From the NCBI GenBank assembly GCA_021817145.1, contig JAKAVV010000005.1:32241-96240 (forward strand): a stretch of 64,000 nucleotides of DNA. The letters are read 5' to 3'. Both the position numbers and the translations under genes were made by a program. This DNA is from a bacterium. GTDB taxonomy: Bacteria > Vulcanimicrobiota > JABDET01. Of this stretch, positions 28,377 through 35,940 are shown piece by piece. Within the stretch, counting starts at the first letter, position 1, and each line of letters begins with the position of its first letter. Below the pieces are notes generated by a model that ran no database searches, was not told the origin of the DNA, and saw only the letters and a list, made by a program, of their open reading frames with translations.

Positions 28377-30107
28377 ATGGAACTTAAGAATTTCCAGAAT
28401 CTTTCTGCTCTAATCAAGCAGTTGGACATCTATCTTGCTGAACGACACCGTGAGTTCTTTGGTAAAAGCGCTTCTCATCCTGTTCTTCCGCTAAAACAGT
28501 CCAAAGTTATTCATGACAACCTGTGGGGCACCAATCGCTTTTCTTGGCGCGAGCTAGCGCTTATCGACACGTCAATTTTCCAAAGGCTGCGGTACATCCA
28601 TCAGGTGGGATTGGCTTACCTCGTTTATCCGTCCGCCCATCACACACGGTTTGAGCACTGCCTCGGAGTCTCCATAGTCGCGTCCAGAATCTTTGATTCC
28701 CTGCTTCAAAGACAGTCAGGCGAATTTGAAAACATTATTCGCGCCATGGATGGAAACGCCGAATTTAATCTTAGAATTAAACAACTTAGGCAAGAACTGC
28801 GATTAGCGGCGCTTCTTCACGACATTGGACACAGCCTGTTCAGTCACACCTCGGAACAGGTTTATGAGGAATTACATCTTCTCCGGGCTGCATCAGAAGA
28901 ACTGTCGGCTTTAATCGGCAAAACAAAAGGAGCAGGGGAAGTCCTTTCGTTTTGCCTCTCTAGCACGGAGTCAATTCGTTCTGTCTTGACCAGGAGGCAG
29001 AAGAATCTAATAGGCGTTACTTCATCAGAGGATTTTAGCGAAGCCATAGACTTCGATAACGTCTCATTAATGATTGTCGGACGCTCCAAGCATCCATTCT
29101 TGCAATTTCTGGGGGACATAATTTCCTCTGGTTTTGATGCGGACAAGCTTGACTACCTGCTACGAGACGCCACGTTTGCCGGGCTGCCGCTCCGTTACGA
29201 TCTGGACAGGTATCTTTACGAGGTGCGGCTGCAGAAGGATATAATCAGTGACGGGGACGGCTGTTTAAAGAAACTTTACGACGCAACAGGAAGCGGACAC
29301 ATCGACGCATCTCCCGCGGATGGTAACCATCGATTTCCTTACTACGAAACATACAGGCTTCGCCTTCCGAGAGAAGCAATGAATATAATAGAGCAGGTTG
29401 TCATTTGCAAATTCATGCTATTCAGCTACATCTATCATCACCCAAAAGTAAGGGCAGCTGAGGGGCTTCTGATGAGAACCCTCAGGCAAAAGGTGGATGT
29501 ATGGAAAAAAGAGGGAAAATCGGAACAAGAAATCCTTCAGGAATTTCTCGAAATGACCGACGGATCGTTGCAGAATCTTTCTGGGACACCCCTCATAAAA
29601 GATTGTTCGTATCGACTCGTTAACAGGCTCCTCCCGCGAGAAATTTATCGACTTAGCGCGGCAATCACATCCCATGCCGAAAAACCCCTCCTGGCAGACT
29701 TTCTCACGGACCTGCAAGACCATGAGAAGCGGAACGAGCTTGTAAAGAATCTTGAACAGGAAATCGGTCAAGAGCTGATCAAACTTGACGAAACGCTGCC
29801 GAAAGATTGGGAAGAGGCTCTAAGACAGGCTGGCGTGTGGGTTGACATTCCCAAAGCCCCGGAATTCGAAGATGTGGACAAATTGGTGTTGGGATTACGT
29901 AGCGGCGCCCCTGATGTGCAGTTGTTAAGCGTATTTCCAATTGACAGGTGGGTGCAAGCTTACACGCATTTTCGATATTATGTCCGCATCTTTTCCTTTT
30001 CGGAGTACAGGGACGCCGCCATGAACGCCGCAAAAAAAGCGATGCAAAAAATAATTGGCATCAAGGGCGATGAGTTCTATGAAACCATCAAAAGAGTAAG
30101 AAGTTGA
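28377..30107 (+). CDS. SAMHD1/dGTPase-like HD phosphohydrolase
   Basis: A 576-residue HD-superfamily enzyme. The metal ligands are visible: HTRFEHCLGV near 98, LLHDIGHSLFSH (HD pair near 148) and a later SSGFDADKLDYLLRD with the final Asp near 258. FEHCLGV plus the DADKLDYLLRD segment places it with SAMHD1/dGTPase-like dNTP triphosphohydrolases. Such enzymes are known anti-phage factors that deplete dNTPs. The C-terminal third is unassigned. Gene spacing (8 bp after the 141-residue gene) suggests an operon inside the island. Confidence 0.82.
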   Translation: MELKNFQNLSALIKQLDIYLAERHREFFGKSASHPVLPLKQSKVIHDNLWGTNRFSWRELALIDTSIFQRLRYIHQVGLAYLVYPSAHHTRFEHCLGVSIVASRIFDSLLQRQSGEFENIIRAMDGNAEFNLRIKQLRQELRLAALLHDIGHSLFSHTSEQVYEELHLLRAASEELSALIGKTKGAGEVLSFCLSSTESIRSVLTRRQKNLIGVTSSEDFSEAIDFDNVSLMIVGRSKHPFLQFLGDIISSGFDADKLDYLLRDATFAGLPLRYDLDRYLYEVRLQKDIISDGDGCLKKLYDATGSGHIDASPADGNHRFPYYETYRLRLPREAMNIIEQVVICKFMLFSYIYHHPKVRAAEGLLMRTLRQKVDVWKKEGKSEQEILQEFLEMTDGSLQNLSGTPLIKDCSYRLVNRLLPREIYRLSAAITSHAEKPLLADFLTDLQDHEKRNELVKNLEQEIGQELIKLDETLPKDWEEALRQAGVWVDIPKAPEFEDVDKLVLGLRSGAPDVQLLSVFPIDRWVQAYTHFRYYVRIFSFSEYRDAAMNAAKKAMQKIIGIKGDEFYETIKRVRS

Positions 30108-30165
30108 ACAACCGACGTCTGATACCAGATAAAAAGGTCCGGCAGGGAGTACAAGGAAGTAAGCT

Positions 30166-30333
30166 ATGGTGAAACTTTATAAATGGCCCGACGGCTCCTA
30201 TCGCTTGACTGATGACCAAGGAAACGATTTAGGGCACCTGGATAGTCTCCCAAAGGGGAAACGCAATTTGGAAACTTGGAATTTCATTATAGAGAATGGG
30301 CTTTGGAATATTGAGGAAGGCAATGAGGGGTAG
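30166..30333 (+). CDS. Predicted 55-residue protein
   Basis: A short frame MVKLYKWPDGSYRLTDDQGN... ends at TAG 30331-30333. It has an AAGGAAG ribosome-like site 8-10 nt before the ATG, normal codon use and a plausible small beta-rich fold with several Trp/Tyr. It lies between the HD gene and the HEPN gene. Unrecognised; it could be an inhibitor or sensor for one of its neighbours (inference only). Confidence 0.45.
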   Translation: MVKLYKWPDGSYRLTDDQGNDLGHLDSLPKGKRNLETWNFIIENGLWNIEEGNEG

Positions 30334-30363
30334 CAAACACTTCCCGATGCGCCTGAACAGGCG

Positions 30364-31578
30364 ATGATTCAAAGCAATGCCATGGAGAAGGATGTGCTGA
30401 GATTTTTGCATCTCGATGAGGCCAATCACTCAGAAATAGTTGTAGTGTTACAAGACTATTTTGGTGCCGTTTCTGCCGATCCAATGACCTGCCAGTTCTA
30501 CAAATCTGATCTGGCGCAAGCTCTTACAATAAAATTCAATAAGGAAGGAATGATCGCGGCGGCATTTGCAAATAATTCAATCACAGATGGCGAAATCGCT
30601 GCGTTTAGCTCAAGAATCGAAGAGGATTTACTGCGAAACCAAACATCCAAAATCGGACAATTTGTAGGTTTCTGCTGGTATAATAAAGTTGATGGCCTTT
30701 TTGCTTTTAAGGATCTCTTTCGGATTGTCCCTGTTCCAGAAAACGCGCCGTCACCGAATCAATTGGTTGCACCTTTTCCCTTTCTGCTCCAAGCAAAATA
30801 CACCTCAAGTCCAAATGCCTCCGTGGATTACAAAAGAAGAAGGAACATAGCGACTCTTTACATTCATTTGCTCAATGTCCTTCTGGAGCCACAGTTTGCC
30901 TTACAGGGATCCGGATATACTCGATTTGCCTGGGTGCTGGCAAAAGACTTCAAGGATAATTCGGAATTCAGACAAGAAGGATATTATTTTCCGGAACTGT
31001 CAGCCACCATTGACTCGTATTCCCTCCCTGGAAATCCGATGAAAGAGGTTCCAGTGAAGGAATATTATGGCTCTCCTTCGCTAGAACACAAACTCGTGGT
31101 GCCAGATAACTTGGAGTCCTCCCTTGAGCTCGCGTTGAACCTGCCCCAAGAGGATAAAAGAAGGTTTTGCAGGTCATGCAATTGGATCTTTCAAGCACAG
31201 AATTCATGGCACTATTCCAGGTCATTATCCTTCATTGCCCACGTAAACGCTGTTGAATCCCTGATCGTAAATCCGGATAACGCAGTTTGTCCTTGCTGTA
31301 ATAAACCCAAAACGAGCAGTGTAAAATTATTTAAAAATTTCCTGGATGAAAACGTTCCAGAGCGTGGACTGGATAAAAAAACAAGAGATAAGATCTACTG
31401 GTATCGTTCCCAAATAAACCACGGATTTCATCTGCTGGAAAGTGATATAAGCCTCATTCCAAGACTAGCGAATGAGGAAGAAGATCTGTGCAGTGAACTC
31501 CACATGATCGTTAAGAGAGCGGTAAGGAATTGGCTGTGGAAGCATGATGTTGATCGGGCAAACGGGGTAAGAGGCTAA
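30364..31578 (+). CDS. ApeA-like HEPN domain protein
   Basis: A 404-residue protein whose C-terminal third looks like an ApeA-type HEPN RNase: a helix FIAHVNAVESLI near 287, then YWYRSQINHGFHLL near 345 containing the RX4H catalytic motif (R-S-Q-I-N-H) followed by Gly, as in ApeA-like HEPN domains. Two Cys pairs (FCRSCN near 267, CPCCNK near 309) suggest a bound zinc. The N-terminal two thirds are unassigned and could sense infection. HEPN proteins typically cleave RNA in abortive infection. It ends 3 bp before the methylase gene. Confidence 0.72.
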   Translation: MIQSNAMEKDVLRFLHLDEANHSEIVVVLQDYFGAVSADPMTCQFYKSDLAQALTIKFNKEGMIAAAFANNSITDGEIAAFSSRIEEDLLRNQTSKIGQFVGFCWYNKVDGLFAFKDLFRIVPVPENAPSPNQLVAPFPFLLQAKYTSSPNASVDYKRRRNIATLYIHLLNVLLEPQFALQGSGYTRFAWVLAKDFKDNSEFRQEGYYFPELSATIDSYSLPGNPMKEVPVKEYYGSPSLEHKLVVPDNLESSLELALNLPQEDKRRFCRSCNWIFQAQNSWHYSRSLSFIAHVNAVESLIVNPDNAVCPCCNKPKTSSVKLFKNFLDENVPERGLDKKTRDKIYWYRSQINHGFHLLESDISLIPRLANEEEDLCSELHMIVKRAVRNWLWKHDVDRANGVRG

Positions 31579-31581
31579 TCG

Positions 31582-34419
31582 ATGGATAAAACCGAGAGTC
31601 CTCGCAAGAAGCTGATAGAGGTGGCGCTGCCTCTGGAGGTGATTAACCGCGAAGCGGCGCGGGAGAAGTCGATTCGGCACGGGCATCCGAGCACGCTGCA
31701 CTTGTGGTGGGCGCGGCGACCCCTGGCGGCGTGTCGGGCGGTGCTGTTTGCGTCACTGGTGGATGATCCCTCCTGTTATCCCGAAAAATTTCATACGGAA
31801 GAAGAACAGGAAGAGGAACGCCAGCGACTTTTCCGGATCATTGAAGATCTAGTGAAGTGGGAAAACTCCAACAAGGAAACAGTGCTGGCAAAAGCAAAAG
31901 AAGAGATTTTAAAATCATGCAGTGGAAATCCGCCGCCAGTAATGGATCCGTTTAGCGGCGGAGGATCTATTCCGCTGGAAGCTCAGCGGCTGGGACTGGA
32001 AGCGCACGCCAGCGACCTGAATCCAGTGGCAGTTTTAATTACGAAAGCATTGATTGAAATTCCACCGAAATTTGCAGGGAAGCCGCCGGTGAATCCGGAT
32101 TGGCAGAATCAGAGCAGTCATGCGAAGGAAGCGCTGGGAGATGCTTGGCGTGGTGCGCGGGGGTTAGCAGAAGATGTTCGCTATTATGGGAAGTGGATGC
32201 GGGATGAGGCAGAGAAACAGATCGGGCATCTTTATCCGAAAGTGAAGTTACCCAAAGAACATGGCGGCGGGGACGCCACCGTGATCGCGTGGCTCTGGGC
32301 GCGAACCGTGAAATGTCCGAACCCAGCTTGCGGGGCAGTGATGCCACTCGTACGCTCTTTTATACTATCCACGAAAAAAGGGAAAGAAACGTGGGTCGAA
32401 CCTTTGGTGGACAAGAAAAACAAGACTGTGCGGTTCGAAGTGAAAAGTGGTGATGGCAAAGCTCCAGAGGGAACAGTAAGCAAGAAGAAATTCAATGGAG
32501 TAAAATGTATATTTTGCAATTCTAATGTTTCTTTTGAGGATATTCGATCAAGTGGAAGGACCCTTGGGCTGGGAGTCTTTCCTCTTGCAATGGTTGTCGA
32601 TGGGAAAAGGGGCAGAATTTATATGAACTTCTCGAAAGAGGATTCCCCTAAAATTCAAACGAGCAAAGAAGATTTCTCTTTTCTAAAGGTAACTATGGAG
32701 GGTAAGGCAGCCGCGAATACTCCACTGTATGGATTACCTCAATTTTTAGATCTTTTCACCGCGCGGCAGCTTGTGGCGCTCACCACGTTCAGCGATCTGG
32801 TGGGGGAAGCGAGGGAGCGGGTGCTGGCGGACGCGAAGCGAGCGGGCTTGCGCAATGATGACGTGCCGCTGAATGATGACGGTACCTGTGCGACCGCTTA
32901 TGCGGATGCCGTGGCAACGTATCTGGCGTTTGCGGTGGATAAAGGAGCAAACTACTGGTCTTCCATCTGCGTTTGGCATACTAGCCGTGAAACAATTACC
33001 TGCACGTTTGCTCGTCAAGCCATCCCGATGACCTGGGATTTCGCGGAGGCCAATCCGCTGAGCGATTCAACGGGTAACTTCTTTGGAGCAATTGAGTGGG
33101 TAGCAAATGTTGTGGAAAATTCGGTCTCATTCAGTCCTGGAATAGCTAAACAAGAGGATGCCACAAGTGCCATCAATAACTGTAAAACTCCGCTTATTTC
33201 TACTGATCCTCCCTACTACGACAATATTGGGTATGCTGATCTTTCTGATTTTTTTTACGTTTGGCTCAGAAGATCTCTTGGAAAAAATTATCCTAATCTT
33301 TTCAACACCATGCTGGTTCCAAAAACCCAGGAATTGGTGGCAACCGCCTATCGTTTCGAGGGAAGCAAAGCCAGAGCGCAAAAATTTTTCGAGGAAGGGC
33401 TTGGAAAAGCCTTTTTGCAAATGCGAAAGGCCCAGCACCCAGAATATCCCATGACTGTTTTTTACGCTTTTAAACAAACTGAAACAGAAGATAAGGAAGA
33501 CGAGGAGGAAAGCGGCGATCATGCAGCAGTGGCTTCAACTGGATGGGAAGCCATGCTGGAAGGACTTCTTAAAGCACAGTTCCAGATCACAGGCACTTGG
33601 CCGATGCGTACGGAGATGATCACAGCGTTGAAGAGAAGCACCAATGCCCTTGCTTCCTCCATTGTGCTGGTTTGCCGTTCTCGACCAGAGAATGCCCCTG
33701 CTGCCACACGGCGGGAATTTCTTGATGCGCTCCACAAAGAACTCCCCACTGCGCTTAAAACTTTGCAGCAGGGGAACATCGCTCCTGTGGATCTGGCGCA
33801 GGCTGCCATTGGTCCTGGGATGGCGATTTTCTCCCGTTATTCCAAAATAATGGAAGCGGATGGGAAACAGATGACGATTCGCGTTGCCCTTGGGCTTATC
33901 AATCAAATTTTAGATGAAGCGCTGGCAGAACAGGATGCGGAGTACGATGCAGACACTCGCTGGGCTTTAGCTTGGTTCGAACAGTTCGGCATGAATCAAG
34001 CCCCTTATGGTGAAGCTGAAACTCTTTCCAAAGCGAAAAACATAAGTGTTGCTGCCCTTGCTGAATCAGGTATCCTTCATTCTAAAGCAGGCAGAGTTAG
34101 CCTTCTTAAAGCCGAGGAATTTTCAGCCACACAGGATCCATCTAAGGATCACAGAATCAGTGACTGGAAAATGATGCAGCAGCTTATCCGCGCCTTAAAA
34201 ATCGAAGGAGAACAAGCTGCCTCCCGGATTCTCTCCATCATGAGAAGTCGCGGCGAACGGATTCGCGCTCTGGCTTACCGCTTGTACAATCTCTGTGATC
34301 GAAAAGGGTGGAGCTCTGAAGCTCTTTCCTTTAATATGCTGGTTGCTTCCTGGAGCGAAATCGAAAAACTGGCTGGAAAACCCTCAGTGGCCATTCAGGG
34401 AAAATTGATCGTCAACTAA
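31582..34419 (+). CDS. DUF1156 DNA methyltransferase
   Basis: A 945-residue predicted N6-adenine/N4-cytosine DNA methylase. DUF1156 lies at the N-terminus (LIEVALPLEVINREAAREKS, HPSTLHLWWARRPLAACR). SAM motif I is VMDPFSGGGSIPLEA near 118, followed by ASDLNPVAV. Two Cys pairs (CPNPACG near 240, CIFC near 310) form a likely zinc finger. The catalytic motif is STDPPYYDNIGY near 540. By eye GC content alternates: 31600-31760, 31920-32340 and 32750-33060 are GC-rich and 32340-32740 and 33060-33520 AT-rich. Likely modifies host DNA to mark self. It starts 3 bp after the HEPN gene. Confidence 0.88.
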   Translation: MDKTESPRKKLIEVALPLEVINREAAREKSIRHGHPSTLHLWWARRPLAACRAVLFASLVDDPSCYPEKFHTEEEQEEERQRLFRIIEDLVKWENSNKETVLAKAKEEILKSCSGNPPPVMDPFSGGGSIPLEAQRLGLEAHASDLNPVAVLITKALIEIPPKFAGKPPVNPDWQNQSSHAKEALGDAWRGARGLAEDVRYYGKWMRDEAEKQIGHLYPKVKLPKEHGGGDATVIAWLWARTVKCPNPACGAVMPLVRSFILSTKKGKETWVEPLVDKKNKTVRFEVKSGDGKAPEGTVSKKKFNGVKCIFCNSNVSFEDIRSSGRTLGLGVFPLAMVVDGKRGRIYMNFSKEDSPKIQTSKEDFSFLKVTMEGKAAANTPLYGLPQFLDLFTARQLVALTTFSDLVGEARERVLADAKRAGLRNDDVPLNDDGTCATAYADAVATYLAFAVDKGANYWSSICVWHTSRETITCTFARQAIPMTWDFAEANPLSDSTGNFFGAIEWVANVVENSVSFSPGIAKQEDATSAINNCKTPLISTDPPYYDNIGYADLSDFFYVWLRRSLGKNYPNLFNTMLVPKTQELVATAYRFEGSKARAQKFFEEGLGKAFLQMRKAQHPEYPMTVFYAFKQTETEDKEDEEESGDHAAVASTGWEAMLEGLLKAQFQITGTWPMRTEMITALKRSTNALASSIVLVCRSRPENAPAATRREFLDALHKELPTALKTLQQGNIAPVDLAQAAIGPGMAIFSRYSKIMEADGKQMTIRVALGLINQILDEALAEQDAEYDADTRWALAWFEQFGMNQAPYGEAETLSKAKNISVAALAESGILHSKAGRVSLLKAEEFSATQDPSKDHRISDWKMMQQLIRALKIEGEQAASRILSIMRSRGERIRALAYRLYNLCDRKGWSSEALSFNMLVASWSEIEKLAGKPSVAIQGKLIVN

Positions 34420-34571
34420 CCTACCATATTCATAATTGCTCTCTCTCTTGATTTTGGAAGGATATAACGCAGGATATATTGAGGGACATAATGTTGACTT
34501 TTAAATGCAAATATTGCATGATTATACTTGAATGGATTTCAGAATAAAATGATTGAAGGAGAGTGTTTGAT

Positions 34572-34751
34572 ATGAGATTTATGACAAGCAGAGAATTAAG
34601 AAACAACCCATCCAGATTATGGCAGCCCAAAACCAACGAGGAAACGGTAATAACAGTCAATGGAAAACCCAAAGCTATTGTCATCGAGGTGGAGAATGAC
34701 GATATAGAGGAACAATTAAAGTCCATTCGTTATTGTTTCTGGGGTGATTAA
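34572..34751 (+). CDS. Phd/YefM-like antitoxin, probably truncated
   Basis: A frame of 59 residues from ATG 34572 (GAAGGAGAG about 10 nt upstream), starting MRFMTSRELRNNPSRLW and continuing ETVITVNGKPKAIVI, the DNA-binding half of Phd/YefM-type antitoxins. Homologues are usually 75-90 residues; this one ends soon after EEQLKSI with the out-of-family tail RYCFWGD. The tail coincides with the point where the following toxin frame loses its own N-terminus, so a deletion probably fused the two. Confidence 0.6.
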   Translation: MRFMTSRELRNNPSRLWQPKTNEETVITVNGKPKAIVIEVENDDIEEQLKSIRYCFWGD

Positions 34752-35109
34752 TCCAGACTGCTGTCCCGCTAAAGTGTTAAATATGATCCTTAATGGAACG
34801 TTAAAAATCAATGCCGATTCTAGAATTCTGTCCGAATACAAAAGGATTTTAAATAGCCCTAAATTTTCTTTTCCTAAAACTCTTGTGGCGCATTTACTAG
34901 ATTATTTATCGGTAGAATCAAAACTTATTATCCCTGATCCATTTTTTTCCTCGGTCAAAGATGTATCAGACCTGCCTTTTATCGAAATCGCTCTTCATGA
35001 AAACATACCTTTGATAACTGGCAATAAAAAGCACTTTGGGAATATCAAAAATTTAAGAATTTGTTCCCCAAAAGAATTTTTCAAAAGTTTCGATCTGCTG
35101 ATTGAATGA
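34744..35109 (+). pseudogene. PIN-domain toxin lacking its N-terminus
   Basis: The 121-residue frame from GTG 34744 (INPDCCPAKVLNMI, later EYKRILNSPKF, DVSDLPFIEIALHENIPLITGN) matches PIN toxins of the COG1569 type, but such proteins begin about 15 residues earlier with a catalytic LDTN Asp. Reading upstream in the same frame gives FVIVSGV, matching the second strand, then runs into antitoxin sequence with no start and no LDTN. The first catalytic Asp is missing, so the toxin is probably inactive. Confidence 0.65.
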
Positions 35110-35198
35110 TCCCTTCCTTTCTGTTTCCGATATCGGGTTCCATTTTTAACGAACCTGCAGGGGTTCTGCTGAGAGCCGAGAGGACAGTAGATGGATTA

Positions 35199-35227
35199 TT
35201 GACAACAAAAGATTACTATGGTAAACT
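35199..35227 (+). promoter_or_regulatory. Promoter of the RHH/RelE pair
   Basis: TTGACA (35199-35204) and TAAACT (35222-35227) are spaced by 17 bp. A perfect TATAAT follows at 35228-35233 but would sit too far (23 bp) from the -35 box. Using TAAACT, transcription would start only a few bases before the GTG at 35237, implying a leaderless mRNA. Confidence 0.55.
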
Positions 35228-35236
35228 TATAATATC

Positions 35237-35452
35237 GTGAGTAGAGTGGAAGTGTTTTCTGCAAAAATTTCGCCGGAGTTGAAAAGACTTCTGGATAAAG
35301 TATGCCGAATGGCAGGAGTCAAAAAACAATTTATTGTAGAGGAAGCATTACGTGAAAAGATAGAAGATTTACTGGATGCGTATGATTTGCGTGAAGCAAT
35401 TAAAAATGCAGGCGAATTTTATTCCTGGGAAAGTGTTAAAAAAGAGCTTTAA
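35237..35452 (+). CDS. Ribbon-helix-helix antitoxin
   Basis: A 71-residue protein with the RHH pattern: FSAKISPELKRLLDKVCRMAGVKKQFIVEEALREKI split into a beta strand and two helices, then a C-terminal toxin-binding tail ending YSWESVKKEL. GTG start, no ribosome site, 3 bp before the RelE toxin. It should neutralise the toxin and repress the promoter. Confidence 0.82.
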   Translation: MSRVEVFSAKISPELKRLLDKVCRMAGVKKQFIVEEALREKIEDLLDAYDLREAIKNAGEFYSWESVKKEL

Positions 35453-35455
35453 TAA

Positions 35456-35707
35456 GTGTATCACATTGAATTTGAAGCAGGGTCGCGGAAAGAATTTCTA
35501 AAACTGCCCAGACAAATTCAAGATGACTTAATCCCTTTGATTGATTCATTGGTAAAAAATCCTCGTCCTTTTGGAAGCAAAAAGTTAAAAGGGGCTGCGG
35601 GTTATCGGATACGCAAAGGAGACTACCGAATTCTTTATACAGTGAACAATGAAGAACAAGTGATCCGCATTTATCGAGTAGGGCATCGGCGAGAGGTTTA
35701 TCGTTGA
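35456..35707 (+). CDS. RelE/ParE family toxin
   Basis: An 83-residue RelE-superfamily protein: EFLKLPRQIQDDLIPLI helices, then KLKGAAGYRIRKGDYRILYTV and a C-terminal IRIYRVGHRREVYR. The GDYRILY and GHRREVY motifs are the usual RelE signature, so it is probably a ribosome-dependent mRNase. GTG start coupled to the antitoxin stop. Intact. It is convergent with the PIN-like gene on the other strand. Confidence 0.9.
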   Translation: MYHIEFEAGSRKEFLKLPRQIQDDLIPLIDSLVKNPRPFGSKKLKGAAGYRIRKGDYRILYTVNNEEQVIRIYRVGHRREVYR

Positions 35708-35709
35708 AT

Positions 35710-35940
35710 TCATTCATTCTCTTTTTCTTTCGCATACATAATGGCCTCTTTCGAAGAAAGGACAGTGATCTCTGACTGATGTTTTGCTTCGTCAGCCATC
35801 ATGATGCCGAGGTCATCTGAAACGAGTAAAGCTCTATGATGGTGGGCAATGCGCGCCAAATAAATATCTTCCTCAGGGTAATCCTGCTCCCCATTAAATC
35901 GAGGGGCAGGTTCGCTTGAAAATATCACTTTCCGCTTCAT
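35710..35940 (-). CDS. Small PIN-like partner of the ATPase
   Basis: A 76-residue protein whose ATG overlaps the ATPase stop (ATGA), so it is surely translated with it. The central segment EEDIYLARIAHHHRALLVSDDLGIMM followed by ITVLSSKEAI resembles the C-terminal half of a PIN domain (Asp-rich, LVSDD then LS-x-EEA-like end), but the first PIN strand with its Asp is absent. It may be a minimal or degenerate PIN nuclease or a regulatory subunit. Not recognised as a known family. Confidence 0.6.
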   Translation of the reverse strand: MKRKVIFSSEPAPRFNGEQDYPEEDIYLARIAHHHRALLVSDDLGIMMADEAKHQSEITVLSSKEAIMYAKEKENE

